Both the position numbers and the translations under genes were made by a program. From contig NZ_JAMLIX010000002.1 in assembly GCF_023953965.1 (NCBI RefSeq), positions 682,001 to 746,000 on the forward strand: DNA of 64,000 nucleotides, read 5' to 3'. The DNA comes from Bosea sp. (in: a-proteobacteria). Its GTDB lineage: Bacteria > Pseudomonadota > Alphaproteobacteria > Rhizobiales > Beijerinckiaceae. Shown in pieces: positions 25,066 through 33,628 of the stretch. The first letter of the stretch is position 1. Each line of letters starts with the position of its first letter. The notes beneath the pieces were generated by a model. The model searched no databases, was not told the origin of the DNA, and saw only the letters and a program-made list of their open reading frames with translations.

Positions 25066-26427
25066 TCAGGCGTCCGGCGCGCCCATGCCGCCGGCGGCCA
25101 GGAATTTCTCCAGCCAGTGGATGTTGTAGTCGCCGTTGATGATGTCGGGGTTGCGCACCAGCGTGCGGAACAGCGGCAGCGTCGTATCGACGCCGTCGAC
25201 CACGAACTCGTCGAGCGAGCGGCGTAGCCGCATCAGGCATTCGTCGCGGTTGCGGCCATGGACGATCAGCTTGCCGACGAGCGAATCGTAATGCGGCGGG
25301 ATCGCATAGCCCTGATAGGCGGCGGAATCGACGCGCACGCCAAGCCCGCCCGGCGTATGGAACGAGGTGATACGGCCGGGCGAGGGGCGGAAGGTCGCCG
25401 GGTGCTCGGCGTTCACCCGGCATTCGATGGCATGGCCGTCGATGACGATGTCGGACTGCTTGAGCGAGAGCGGCGCGCCCGCGGCGATGCGGATCTGCTC
25501 GTTGACGAGGTCGATCCCGGTGATCATCTCGGTCACCGGATGCTCGACCTGGATGCGGGTGTTCATCTCGATGAAGTAGAATTCGCCGTCCTCGTAGAGG
25601 AACTCGATCGTGCCGGCGCCGAGATAGCCGAGCTCGGCCATCGCCCTGGCGCAGATTTCGCCGATCCTGTCGCGCTCGCCGGCGTTGAGGGCGGGCGAGG
25701 GGCCTTCCTCCCAGACTTTCTGGTGGCGCCGTTGCAGCGAGCAGTCGCGCTCGCCGAGATGGATGGCGTTGCCGCGGCCGTCGCCGAGCACCTGGATCTC
25801 GATATGCCGCGGCTTCTCGAGATATTTCTCGATATAGACGGCATCGTCGCCGAAATTGGCTTTGGCCTCGCTGCGGGCGGTGGCGAGCAGGACGGGAAGC
25901 TCCTCCTCGTCGCGGACCACCTTCATGCCCTTGCCGCCGCCGCCGGCCGCGGCCTTGATGATCACCGGCAGGCCGATCTCGCGGGCGATGCGCAGGGCTT
26001 CGGCCTCGTCGCTGACGCCGCCCTCGGAGCCGGGCACGCAGGGGATGCCGAGGCGCTTGGCGGTGCGCTTGGCCTCGATTTTGTCGCCCATGCTGCGGAT
26101 ATGCTCGGGCTTGGGACCGATGAAGGCGATCTGGTGCCGCTCCAGGATCTCGGCGAAGCGGGCGTTCTCGGAGAGGAAGCCGTAGCCGGGATGGACCGCG
26201 TCCGCCCCGGTGATCTCGCAGGCGGCGATCAGCGCCGGGATGTTGAGATAGCTCTCGCGGGCGGGCGGGGGGCCGATGCAGACGCTCTCGTCGGCGAGGC
26301 GCACATGCATGGCGTTGGCGTCGGCGGTGGAGTGCACCGCGACGGTGGCGATGCCGAGCTCCTTGGCGGCGCGCAGCACGCGCAGCGCGATCTCTCCACG
26401 GTTGGCGATCAGGATCTTGTCGAACAT
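25066..26427 (-). CDS. accC: Biotin carboxylase subunit of acetyl-CoA carboxylase
   Basis: 453 residues from ATG at 26427 (MFDKILIANRGEIALR), the typical length. It has the ATP-grasp motif AAAGGGGKGM, the HIEIQVLGD strand, ECSxQRRHQK (here DCSLQRRHQKV) and the catalytic EMNTRIQVEHPVTE. It carboxylates the biotin on AccB with bicarbonate and ATP, the first half-reaction of malonyl-CoA synthesis in the cytoplasm. It starts 26 bases after accB and is the last gene of the dsbA-like-aroQ-accB-accC series. Confidence 0.97.
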   Translation of the reverse strand: MFDKILIANRGEIALRVLRAAKELGIATVAVHSTADANAMHVRLADESVCIGPPPARESYLNIPALIAACEITGADAVHPGYGFLSENARFAEILERHQIAFIGPKPEHIRSMGDKIEAKRTAKRLGIPCVPGSEGGVSDEAEALRIAREIGLPVIIKAAAGGGGKGMKVVRDEEELPVLLATARSEAKANFGDDAVYIEKYLEKPRHIEIQVLGDGRGNAIHLGERDCSLQRRHQKVWEEGPSPALNAGERDRIGEICARAMAELGYLGAGTIEFLYEDGEFYFIEMNTRIQVEHPVTEMITGIDLVNEQIRIAAGAPLSLKQSDIVIDGHAIECRVNAEHPATFRPSPGRITSFHTPGGLGVRVDSAAYQGYAIPPHYDSLVGKLIVHGRNRDECLMRLRRSLDEFVVDGVDTTLPLFRTLVRNPDIINGDYNIHWLEKFLAAGGMGAPDA

Positions 26428-26453
26428 CTTGAAACCCGATCCCGGCGCCGCGC

Positions 26454-26906
26454 TCACTCGATCACCAGGAGCGGCTCGCCATATTCGACCGGCTGGCCGT
26501 CCTCGACCAGGATGGCCGTAACCTTGCCGGCGCGCGGGGCGACGATGTCGTTGAAGGTCTTCATCGCCTCGACGAGCAGGATGCGCTCGCCCTGCTTCAC
26601 CAGGCTGCCGACCTCGACGAAGGGCTTTGCTTCCGGCGAGGGGCGGCGATAGGCGGTGCCGACCATGGGCGAGGGCACGGCGCCGGGATGGGCGGCGGGC
26701 TTCGCCTCGGCGGGGGCGGGCGCTGCCGCGGCCGGCGGCGCGGCGAGCGGCGCGGCGGCGGGCACCTGGACGGTCGCCGTGATGCTGCGGGCGACGCGGA
26801 CGCGCAGATCGCCCTTCTCGACCTCGATCTCTGTGAGATCGGTCTCGTTCAAAAGCTCGGCGAGTTCGCGGACGAGGTCGGGGTCGATCGGGCTCTTGGT
26901 CGCCAT
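26454..26906 (-). CDS. accB: Biotin carboxyl carrier protein of acetyl-CoA carboxylase
   Basis: 150 residues. The N-terminal helix (RELAELLNETDLTEIEVE) is the carboxylase-binding part, an Ala/Pro linker covers about 48-75, and the C-terminal biotinyl domain begins near VPSPMVGTAY. The biotinylated lysine is Lys116 in VEAMKTFN; most homologues have EAMKLMN or EAMKTFN. It carries carboxyl groups from AccC to the transferase AccAD. It lies between aroQ and accC, the standard alphaproteobacterial order. Confidence 0.97.
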   Translation of the reverse strand: MATKSPIDPDLVRELAELLNETDLTEIEVEKGDLRVRVARSITATVQVPAAAPLAAPPAAAAPAPAEAKPAAHPGAVPSPMVGTAYRRPSPEAKPFVEVGSLVKQGERILLVEAMKTFNDIVAPRAGKVTAILVEDGQPVEYGEPLLVIE

Positions 26907-26979
26907 GGCGGTGTCACCGTCTTCTTCTCAAATCGCGGATGGGAGGGGCGGCCGTGCCGTCCTCCCGTTCAATCAGATG

Positions 26980-27435
26980 TCAGGCGGCTGTCCGCGCCCG
27001 CTTCTCCATGAGCGGCACGATGGCGTCGAAAGCCAGCTCATAGCTCGCGACGCCGAAGCCGCAGATCACGCCGACGCAGACCGGCGCCATGTAGGAATGG
27101 TGCCGGAAGTCCTCGCGCGCATGCACGTTCGAGATATGGACCTCGATCGCCAGCGCGTCGACGCCCTTGATCGCGTCGCGCAGCGCCACCGAGGTATGGG
27201 TATAGGCCCCGGCATTGATGATGATGCCGGCGCCGCCAAGCCCGGCCTCCTGGACGAAGCTCACGAGCTCGCCCTCGGAATTGGTCTGGCGGAAGGTGAG
27301 GGCGACGCCGGCTGCCTCGGCCTTGCGGCTGAGCCGCTCCTCGACGCCGGCGAGCGTGACCGCGCCGTAGGTCGCGGGCTCGCGGGTTCCGAGCAGGTTG
27401 AGATTGGGTCCGTTCAGGACGTGGACGGCGACCAT
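26980..27435 (-). CDS. aroQ: Type II 3-dehydroquinate dehydratase
   Basis: 151 residues, the type II length. Conserved parts are the N-terminal LNGPNLNLLGTREP (active-site loop with Arg18), catalytic Tyr23, INAGAYTHTSVALRDAI with the catalytic His, and VHISNVHAREDFRHHSY with the substrate-binding His. The dodecameric enzyme removes water from 3-dehydroquinate in the shikimate pathway. The gene lies 73 bases upstream of accB, a linkage seen widely in proteobacteria. Confidence 0.97.
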   Translation of the reverse strand: MVAVHVLNGPNLNLLGTREPATYGAVTLAGVEERLSRKAEAAGVALTFRQTNSEGELVSFVQEAGLGGAGIIINAGAYTHTSVALRDAIKGVDALAIEVHISNVHAREDFRHHSYMAPVCVGVICGFGVASYELAFDAIVPLMEKRARTAA

Positions 27436-27541
27436 GGAGGGTGTTGATTCCGGCGCCGCGCGCGGGCGGCATAAGCCGCCCTCATAAACGTTGCGGGCCG
27501 GCAGGGGAAGCCTGAAGCGTCCGGGCCAGTTCCGTCGCGGC

Positions 27542-28348
27542 TCAGCCGGCGCAGTCGGTCTTGCCGCAGCGGCGCACGGAGTCGATCTTCTGCCTGAGCG
27601 CCGCCTGGCCGACCGCGCCGAAGACGATCTCGTCGCCGATGATGAAGGCGGGCGTGCCGGTGAGGCCGAGGCGGTCGCCGAGCGCCATGGTGTCCTCGAT
27701 CGCGGCCATGGTGGCGGGTGCCTTCACGTCCTTCTTGATCTGTTCGACATCGGCGCCGGCCTCCTTGGCGATCTCGAGCGCCTTGGCCGCGTTCACCTTG
27801 CCCTTCACGCCCATCAGCTTGTTGTGGAAGTCGAAATATTTCTGGCCCTGGAGCTGGTTCTTGGCGGCGACGGCGATGCGGCTCGCCTCGACCGAATCGG
27901 GGCCGAGGATCGGAAAGTCCTTGAGCACGACGCGCAGCTTCGGATCGGCCTTGGTGAGCGCGGTGACGTCCTCCATCGCCCTTTTGCAGAAGCCGCAATT
28001 GTAATCCATGAACTCGACGAGGGTGACGTCGCCATCGGGATTGCCGATGACCACCGATGTCGCCGGATCGGTGATGCGGGCCTTCTCGGCCGCGACCGCG
28101 CCGCGCTGGGCATCGGCCTGGGCGAGCGTGTTGCGCCGCTCCAGCTCGATCAGCGCATCCTGGATGATCTCGGGGTTCTTAAGGAGCGTCTCGCGGACGA
28201 GGTCGGTCACTGCCTTGCGCTGCTCGGGCGAGAGCGGCTGGCCTTGCGCCATGGCCGGGGCGGCCGAGGTCGCGAGCCAGAGGCCGAGCACCAGCGCGGC
28301 CGGCCGCAGGCAGGCGCGCGCCAGGCCGGTGAGGGTCGGGAAAGCCAT
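27542..28348 (-). CDS. Exported DsbA/ScsC-like thiol-disulfide oxidoreductase
   Basis: 268 residues with a Sec signal (ALVLGLWLATSAAPAMA). The N-terminal ~60 mature residues form a charged helix (SPEQRKAVTDLVRETLLKNPEIIQDALIELE) like the oligomerising stalk of ScsC. The thioredoxin core has active-site Cys118-Gly-Phe-Cys121 (YNCGFCK) and the cis-proline GTPAF. Two further cysteines lie near the end (RRCGKTDC). It probably oxidises or isomerises periplasmic disulfides. It is first in the series with aroQ and accBC; co-transcription is inferred from 106-base spacing. Confidence 0.88.
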   Translation of the reverse strand: MAFPTLTGLARACLRPAALVLGLWLATSAAPAMAQGQPLSPEQRKAVTDLVRETLLKNPEIIQDALIELERRNTLAQADAQRGAVAAEKARITDPATSVVIGNPDGDVTLVEFMDYNCGFCKRAMEDVTALTKADPKLRVVLKDFPILGPDSVEASRIAVAAKNQLQGQKYFDFHNKLMGVKGKVNAAKALEIAKEAGADVEQIKKDVKAPATMAAIEDTMALGDRLGLTGTPAFIIGDEIVFGAVGQAALRQKIDSVRRCGKTDCAG

Positions 28349-28491
28349 CTCGTCATCCTTCTCAAAGCGGCCGCCGACGAAGCGGCGTGTTCAGGCGCGA
28401 GCTTGTGGGTCTTCGGCGGGTGAAGGTCAAATCACAGCTCTGCCAGCGGTTGCGGGAGACAGCCGGCTCGGCTACGCGAACCCGCCTCCTC

Positions 28492-29688
28492 ATGAAACCG
28501 GACGAGCCGATGCCGCAGCCCCTCATCATGCCCGCTCTGGCGAAGCGCGCCGAGCGCGTCGCCCCCTTCATCGTCATGGACGTGATGAACCAGGCGGCGG
28601 CGATCGAGCGCCGCGGCGGTTCGGTCGTGCATATGGAGGTCGGCCAGCCCTCGGCGCCGACGCCGGCCTCGATTCGCGCCGCCGCGGCGCGTGCGCTGGA
28701 GCATGGCCGGATCGGATACACGCAGGCGCTCGGCACGGATTCGCTCAGGGCTCGCATCGCGCGCCATTATCAGGACACTCATGGCGTCGCGGTGGCGGCC
28801 GAGCGCGTGGTGGTGACGACCGGTTCGTCGGGCGGCTTCATCCTGGCCTTCCTCGCCTGCTTCGAGCCCGGCGCGCGGATCGCGATCACGGCGCCGGGCT
28901 ATCCGGCCTATCGCAACATCCTGATCGCGCTGGGGCTCGAGCCGGTGGCGATCGAGGTCGGCCCCGAAACACGCTTCGCCCTGACGCCGGAGCTGATCGA
29001 GCGCGCCCATCGCGAGAAACCGCTGGCGGGCGTGCTGACCATGAGCCCGGCCAATCCGACCGGCGTGGTGATGGCGCCCGGCGCGATCGCCGATGTCGCC
29101 GCCTGCTGCCGCAGGCTTAGGCTCTGGTACATCTCCGACGAGATCTATCACGGGCTGACCTACGAGACCCCGGCGACGACGGCGCTTGCCGCCGATCCCG
29201 AGGCGATCATCGTCAACTCCTTTTCCAAATATTACTGCATGACCGGCTGGCGGGTCGGCTGGCTCGTGGTGCCGCCGCGGCTGGTGCGCACGATCGAGCG
29301 CCTGCAGCAGAACTTCTCGATCTCGGTGCCCTATCTCAGCCAGGTGGCGGGTGAGGCGGCCTTCGACGCGACCGTGGAATGCGAGGCGATCAAGGCGGGT
29401 TACGCGCGAAACCGCGCCTTCCTGCTGAAGGCGCTGCCCGAGATCGGGCTTGGCGATTTCCTCCCCGTGGACGGCGCCTTCTATATCTATCTCGACATCG
29501 GCAGGCATTCGAACGATTCGATGGCCTTCTGCCGTGCCGTGCTGGAGGAGGCCGGGGTCGCGATCACGCCCGGCCTCGATTTCGACGAGGCGCGCGGGAG
29601 CCGCACGATCAGGCTCTCCTTCGCCGGTTCGCTCAGCGAATGCGAGGAGGCGGTGGCGCGGATCGGCGGCTGGCTGAAGAAGCGCTGA
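28492..29688 (+). CDS. Class I/II PLP-dependent aminotransferase (AspC/AlaT-like)
   Basis: 398 residues from ATG at 28492; ATG 28510 is an equally good start. The fold-type I pattern is clear: VGQPSAPTP near the N-terminus, TTGSSGGF, PGYPAYRNI, SPANPTG, SDEIYHGLTY and the Schiff-base lysine Lys246 in NSFSKYYCMTGWRVG. A C-terminal arginine in RTIRLSF binds the substrate carboxylate. Typical reactions are transfer of amino groups between aspartate, alanine or aromatic amino acids and 2-oxoglutarate. The specific donor cannot be told. Divergent from the dsbA-like gene; monocistronic. Confidence 0.9.
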   Translation: MKPDEPMPQPLIMPALAKRAERVAPFIVMDVMNQAAAIERRGGSVVHMEVGQPSAPTPASIRAAAARALEHGRIGYTQALGTDSLRARIARHYQDTHGVAVAAERVVVTTGSSGGFILAFLACFEPGARIAITAPGYPAYRNILIALGLEPVAIEVGPETRFALTPELIERAHREKPLAGVLTMSPANPTGVVMAPGAIADVAACCRRLRLWYISDEIYHGLTYETPATTALAADPEAIIVNSFSKYYCMTGWRVGWLVVPPRLVRTIERLQQNFSISVPYLSQVAGEAAFDATVECEAIKAGYARNRAFLLKALPEIGLGDFLPVDGAFYIYLDIGRHSNDSMAFCRAVLEEAGVAITPGLDFDEARGSRTIRLSFAGSLSECEEAVARIGGWLKKR

Positions 29689-29767
29689 AGCGGGCTCCAA
29701 GCGGTGTGGATACCTGCCATACGGCGGTGATGCCGACCGGGAGTGATCCGGCAACTGTCCACATCAC

Positions 29768-30121
29768 CTACAGCAGGAAGAACAGGCCGAATCCGACGAG
29801 CGCCAGAACGCCGCCGACGAGGCCGGCGAGGCGGGCCGTATTGGCCAGCGAGAGGCGCTCCGAGACGCGGCCGGTCCGCTCGGCGTGACCCTGGCCGGCC
29901 TCGCTGCGATATTGCCCGGCATAGAGATCGGGCGTCATCTGGTGGCCGACCGGCCGGTTGCCTTCAAGCTCGATCCGGACCGAGAGGAACGACACCAGGA
30001 GGCCCAGAAGCCCGACGCCGAACCAGCCGACCGCGCTCCAGGCGAGATAGGAAAGCCCGGCCAACCCGATGGCCGCCAGGGCGATCATGACCATGCGCTC
30101 GGGATTGCGCGGCGGCGGCAT
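29768..30121 (-). CDS. Small membrane protein, unknown function
   Basis: 117 residues not recognised as a characterised family. Two hydrophobic stretches near the N-terminus (MVMIALAAIGLAGLSYLAW and a glycine-rich FGVGLLGLLVSFLSV) and one at the C-terminus (LAGLVGGVLALVGFGLFFLL) suggest three membrane helices with a short charged middle (RPVGHQMTPDLYAGQYRSEAGQG). It lies downstream of rne on the same strand, after the rne terminator, and is convergent with the aminotransferase. It is probably a real gene because codon use follows the neighbours. Confidence 0.65.
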   Translation of the reverse strand: MPPPRNPERMVMIALAAIGLAGLSYLAWSAVGWFGVGLLGLLVSFLSVRIELEGNRPVGHQMTPDLYAGQYRSEAGQGHAERTGRVSERLSLANTARLAGLVGGVLALVGFGLFFLL

Positions 30122-30169
30122 CGGTTCCTTTCCCCGGATGGCCGCGATCCTGACCGGTTTGCTGGTTCG

Positions 30170-30207
30170 TGAAAAGCATAAAGCCCGCTGCGGATCGCAG
30201 CGGGCTT
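30170..30207 (-). terminator. Terminator after rne
   Basis: A perfect 12-bp stem aagcccgctgcg (30181-30192) / cgcagcgggctt (30196-30207) with a 3-base loop. On the minus strand, read from rne, it is followed by tatgctttt, a Rho-independent signal 30 bases after the rne stop. Confidence 0.85.
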
Positions 30208-30236
30208 CTTCATTCGTTCGGATTTCGAGGGCGCGC

Positions 30237-32984
30237 TCAGGACCGGCCGGCGAGCCTGTTCCACCAGCCGCCGCGCTTCGGCCGCGTCGGATCCGGCTCG
30301 GTCAGCACGACCGCGACGGGCTCCTCGGCCGGAGGCGGAGCAGGGGCCGGCTCGGGGGCGGCTGCCGGAGCCTCGGCCGGCGCTGCGACGGGCGCCGCTT
30401 CCGCGGCGGCTTCCCCGCCCTCGGTGATCGGCACGACCTTCTTGCGGGCGCGGCTGCGCTTGGGCTTCTCGGCCTCGGCGGCAGCGGGGGCGGGTTCGGC
30501 CGCGACGGCCTCGGCTTCGACCTCCTTGGCGACCTCGGCCTCGACCTCGGCCTTCGGCTTGCGGGCGCGGCTGCGCTTGGGCTTGGCGGCAGGCTCCTCA
30601 ACGGTTGTCTCCGGAACCTCGGCCGGGACGGCCTCGCTGGGCGCCGCTTCGCTGACCGCCTCGGCGGCCGGGGCGGCAGCGGCCGGGGTTGCGGCCTCGT
30701 CGCCGTCCTCATCGCCCTCGTCGCCGTCCTCATCGGCCTGCGTGCCGTCGAGCTGCTGGCCCTGCTCGTCGCGCTCGCCGCCGCGCCGGCGCCGGCGCCG
30801 GCGGCGGCGCCGGCGGCCGTTCTCGCCTTCGCCGCGCTCGGCCTCGGTCGCGGCGGTCTCGTTGCCGTCGGTCTCGGCGTCCAGCGCGGCGGCTTCCGCG
30901 GCGGCGTCGAGCGCCTCGTCGTCGACGTCGGAGACGACTGCCTCGGCCTTGATGCCGCTCGGAACGACGCGGCCCTCATTGCCGACGAACTCGCCGCGCT
31001 CGACCTCGAAATAACGGGTGCCGAGCAGGTTCAGATCGGTCGAGATCGTGATCGCGATGGCGAAGCGGCTCTCCAGGTCGGCGAGATGGGCGCGCTTCTG
31101 GTTCAGCACATAGAGCGCGACCTCCGGCCTCGTGCGGACGGAGAGGTTGTGCGAGGCGCTCTTGATCAGCGTCTCCTCCAGCGCGCGCAGGATCTGCAGC
31201 GCGACCGAAGGCGTCGAGCGGATCATGCCGGCGCCGGCGCAGTGCGGGCAGGGCACCGAGGACGATTCGAGCACGCCGGTGCGGATGCGCTGGCGCGACA
31301 TCTCGAGCAGGCCGAAGGCCGAGATGCGGCCGACCTGGATGCGGGCGCGGTCGTCCTTCAGGCACTCCTTCAGCTTCTTCTCGACGGCGCGGTTGTTGCG
31401 GTTCTCCTCCATGTCGATGAAATCGATCACGACGAGGCCGGCGAGGTCGCGCAGGCGCAGCTGGCGGGAAATCTCCTCCGCCGCTTCGAGATTGGTCTTG
31501 AGGGCGGTGTCCTCGATATTGTGCTCGCGGGTCGAGCGGCCGGAGTTGATGTCGATCGCGACCAGCGCCTCGGTCTGGTTGATGACGAGGTAGCCGCCGG
31601 ATTTCAGCGTGACCGTGTTCGAGAACATCGCGTCGAGCTGGCTCTCGACGCCGAACGACGCGAAGAGCGGGGTCTGCTCGCGATAGGGCTTCACGCTCTT
31701 GGCATGGCTCGGCATGAGCATGCGCATGAAGTCCTTCGCCTCGCGATAGGCCTCCTCGCCGGCGACGTGAACCTCGTCGATATCCTTGTTGTAGAGGTCG
31801 CGGATCGAGCGCTTGACGAGGTTGCCCTCCTCATAGACCAGCGCAGGCGCGACGGAGGCCAGCGTCAGCTCGCGCACGCTCTCCCACATCCGCATCAGAT
31901 ATTCGTAGTCGCGCCGGATCTCGACCTTGGTGCGCGCGGCGCCGGCCGTGCGCAGGATCAGCCCCATCCCCTCCGGGACCTCCAGCTCCTGGGCGATCTC
32001 CTTCAGGCGCTTGCGGTCCTCGGCATTGGTGATCTTGCGCGAGATGCCACCGCCCTTGCCGGTGTTCGGCATCAGCACCGAATAGCGGCCGGCGAGCGAG
32101 AGATAGGTGGTGAGCGCCGCGCCCTTGTTGCCGCGCTCCTCCTTGACGACCTGGACCAGGATGATCTGGCGGCGCTTGATCACCTCCTGGATCTTGTACT
32201 GGCGGCGCGAATGGCGCTGCGGGCGCTCGGGCATGTCGTCGAGGGCGTCGCCCCCGCCGAGCTGCTCGGGCTGATCCTCGGCGTCGTCGTCGCCGTTCTC
32301 GTCGTGGTCGCCGTTCTCGTCGTCGCCGTCGTCCTCGGAAGGCTTGCGGGCCTCGGTCCCGGCAGCTTCGGACGGTTCCGCCTCGGAGGCGGTGTCCTCG
32401 ACGACGGCCTCGACGGTCTCGAAGGTCAGCGGCGCGGCGTTGGGGACGGCGTCCTCAGTGGTCGATTCGGCGACGTCGGGCGCGAAGAACTCGCCGAAGG
32501 CGGGCGCGCCCTCGTTGACCATGGCGGCTTGCTTGCCGTCGGTCTCGACGCGCAGCTCGCCATTGCTCTCGACATCGGCCGAGACGGTCTCGTCGGCGGC
32601 CGCCTTCTTGGCGCGGCTGTCGCGGTCGCCGCGGCGGCCACGGTCGCGGCGGCCGCGCTTTTCGCGGCGCTCCTCGTCGCGTTCCTCGTCACGCTCGGCG
32701 CGGGCTTCGTCCTCGAGCAGCGCCTGCCGATCGGCGACCGGGATCTGGTAATAGTCGGGATGGATCTCGGAGAAGGCGAGGAAGCCGTGGCGGTTGCCGC
32801 CATACTCGACGAAGGCGGCCTGGAGCGAGGGCTCCACCCGGGTCACCTTGGCGAGATAGATATTGCCGCGCAGCGGTTTGCGGCTGGCGGATTCGAAATC
32901 AAATTCCTCGACGCGCGATCCGCGCACCACCACGACCCGGGTCTCCTCCGGGTGGGTGGCATCGATGAGCATCTTGTTGGCCAT
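30237..32984 (-). CDS. rne: Ribonuclease E
   Basis: 915 residues. The S1 RNA-binding domain starts near residue 35 (RGNIYLAKVTRVEPSLQAAFVEYG) and is interrupted at about 93-262 by a long charged insertion rich in Asp/Glu and Arg, a known alphaproteobacterial feature. The 5'-sensor and DNase I-like catalytic domain follow, with catalytic aspartates in VAIDINSGRST and VVIDFIDMEENRN. The zinc-link CPHCAGAG tetramerises the protein. The C-terminal scaffold has a run of eleven arginines, two KPKRSRARK-like blocks and a GWWNRL end; it binds RNA and degradosome partners. It initiates mRNA decay and rRNA/tRNA processing. Confidence 0.96.
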   Translation of the reverse strand: MANKMLIDATHPEETRVVVVRGSRVEEFDFESASRKPLRGNIYLAKVTRVEPSLQAAFVEYGGNRHGFLAFSEIHPDYYQIPVADRQALLEDEARAERDEERDEERREKRGRRDRGRRGDRDSRAKKAAADETVSADVESNGELRVETDGKQAAMVNEGAPAFGEFFAPDVAESTTEDAVPNAAPLTFETVEAVVEDTASEAEPSEAAGTEARKPSEDDGDDENGDHDENGDDDAEDQPEQLGGGDALDDMPERPQRHSRRQYKIQEVIKRRQIILVQVVKEERGNKGAALTTYLSLAGRYSVLMPNTGKGGGISRKITNAEDRKRLKEIAQELEVPEGMGLILRTAGAARTKVEIRRDYEYLMRMWESVRELTLASVAPALVYEEGNLVKRSIRDLYNKDIDEVHVAGEEAYREAKDFMRMLMPSHAKSVKPYREQTPLFASFGVESQLDAMFSNTVTLKSGGYLVINQTEALVAIDINSGRSTREHNIEDTALKTNLEAAEEISRQLRLRDLAGLVVIDFIDMEENRNNRAVEKKLKECLKDDRARIQVGRISAFGLLEMSRQRIRTGVLESSSVPCPHCAGAGMIRSTPSVALQILRALEETLIKSASHNLSVRTRPEVALYVLNQKRAHLADLESRFAIAITISTDLNLLGTRYFEVERGEFVGNEGRVVPSGIKAEAVVSDVDDEALDAAAEAAALDAETDGNETAATEAERGEGENGRRRRRRRRRRRGGERDEQGQQLDGTQADEDGDEGDEDGDEAATPAAAAPAAEAVSEAAPSEAVPAEVPETTVEEPAAKPKRSRARKPKAEVEAEVAKEVEAEAVAAEPAPAAAEAEKPKRSRARKKVVPITEGGEAAAEAAPVAAPAEAPAAAPEPAPAPPPAEEPVAVVLTEPDPTRPKRGGWWNRLAGRS

Positions 32985-33628
32985 AAGTCATTTCCATTGG
33001 CGCGGCCGCCAGCCGAAGGCGCGCGGCTACGGATCGGGATCCGCCACCGCGGGCAGGGGCGCCGCGAAGAGGCCGGCGGGAGCCGGCATGTTGCAGGGGG
33101 AGGGAGGAAAAAATCCGGACAGGAAGGTGGCGTGGAACGATCGGACGGGCCTGAAGCCCGGCGCGGTCCCGCGGGTTCGGACGGTTTACCGATGCTGGCA
33201 GCGGCGTCTTATGCCCCGTCATCTGTCCTGACCTGCGATGCACCGGCACGGCGGCCAAGCGCATCGCGTTTGCACGCTCGCAAGACAGGGCAGGGCGCAT
33301 AAAACACACGCAATCCCGATGCCGACCGTCTGCGGACGATTCGTTGCGGTCGTCTTGCCGCCGCCGCTCCGGTTCGGAACGATGGCCCAGCCTGCCTCGG
33401 ACGTCGACGGATCGCTCGATCCGGGTGTGCTCCCGCGGGCAGGCTGACAAGCAACCTGTTCCATTACAGACAGGTGACAGTGATTGGCAAGTCACATGAC
33501 GGCCGCATTTGCCCGGCAGGCGCGCCGGGCGGTTCACGCTTTCAGGGGAGAGATGGTAACGGGCTGTTAGGTTTTCAGCCCCGTTATGGTTAAACCCTCG
33601 TAACCGACGACAGACGGGATTCTTCGAG
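32985..33628. promoter_or_regulatory. Divergent rne/amidase intergenic region
   Basis: A 644-base gene-free region. The rne side is probably a long 5' leader, as RNase E often controls its own mRNA through such leaders (family knowledge). An imperfect GTGAC-N12-GTCAC dyad lies at about 33474-33495. An inverted TTAACCAT, a CtrA-like motif, occurs at 33586-33593 close to the amidase start. No further gene or RNA was recognised. Confidence 0.45.

Noticed and set aside
30069..33302. Very long open frame (over 1000 codons) on the strand opposite rne
   Set aside because: It mirrors rne codons in GC-rich DNA, has Arg/Gly/Leu-rich low-complexity sequence and no motifs.
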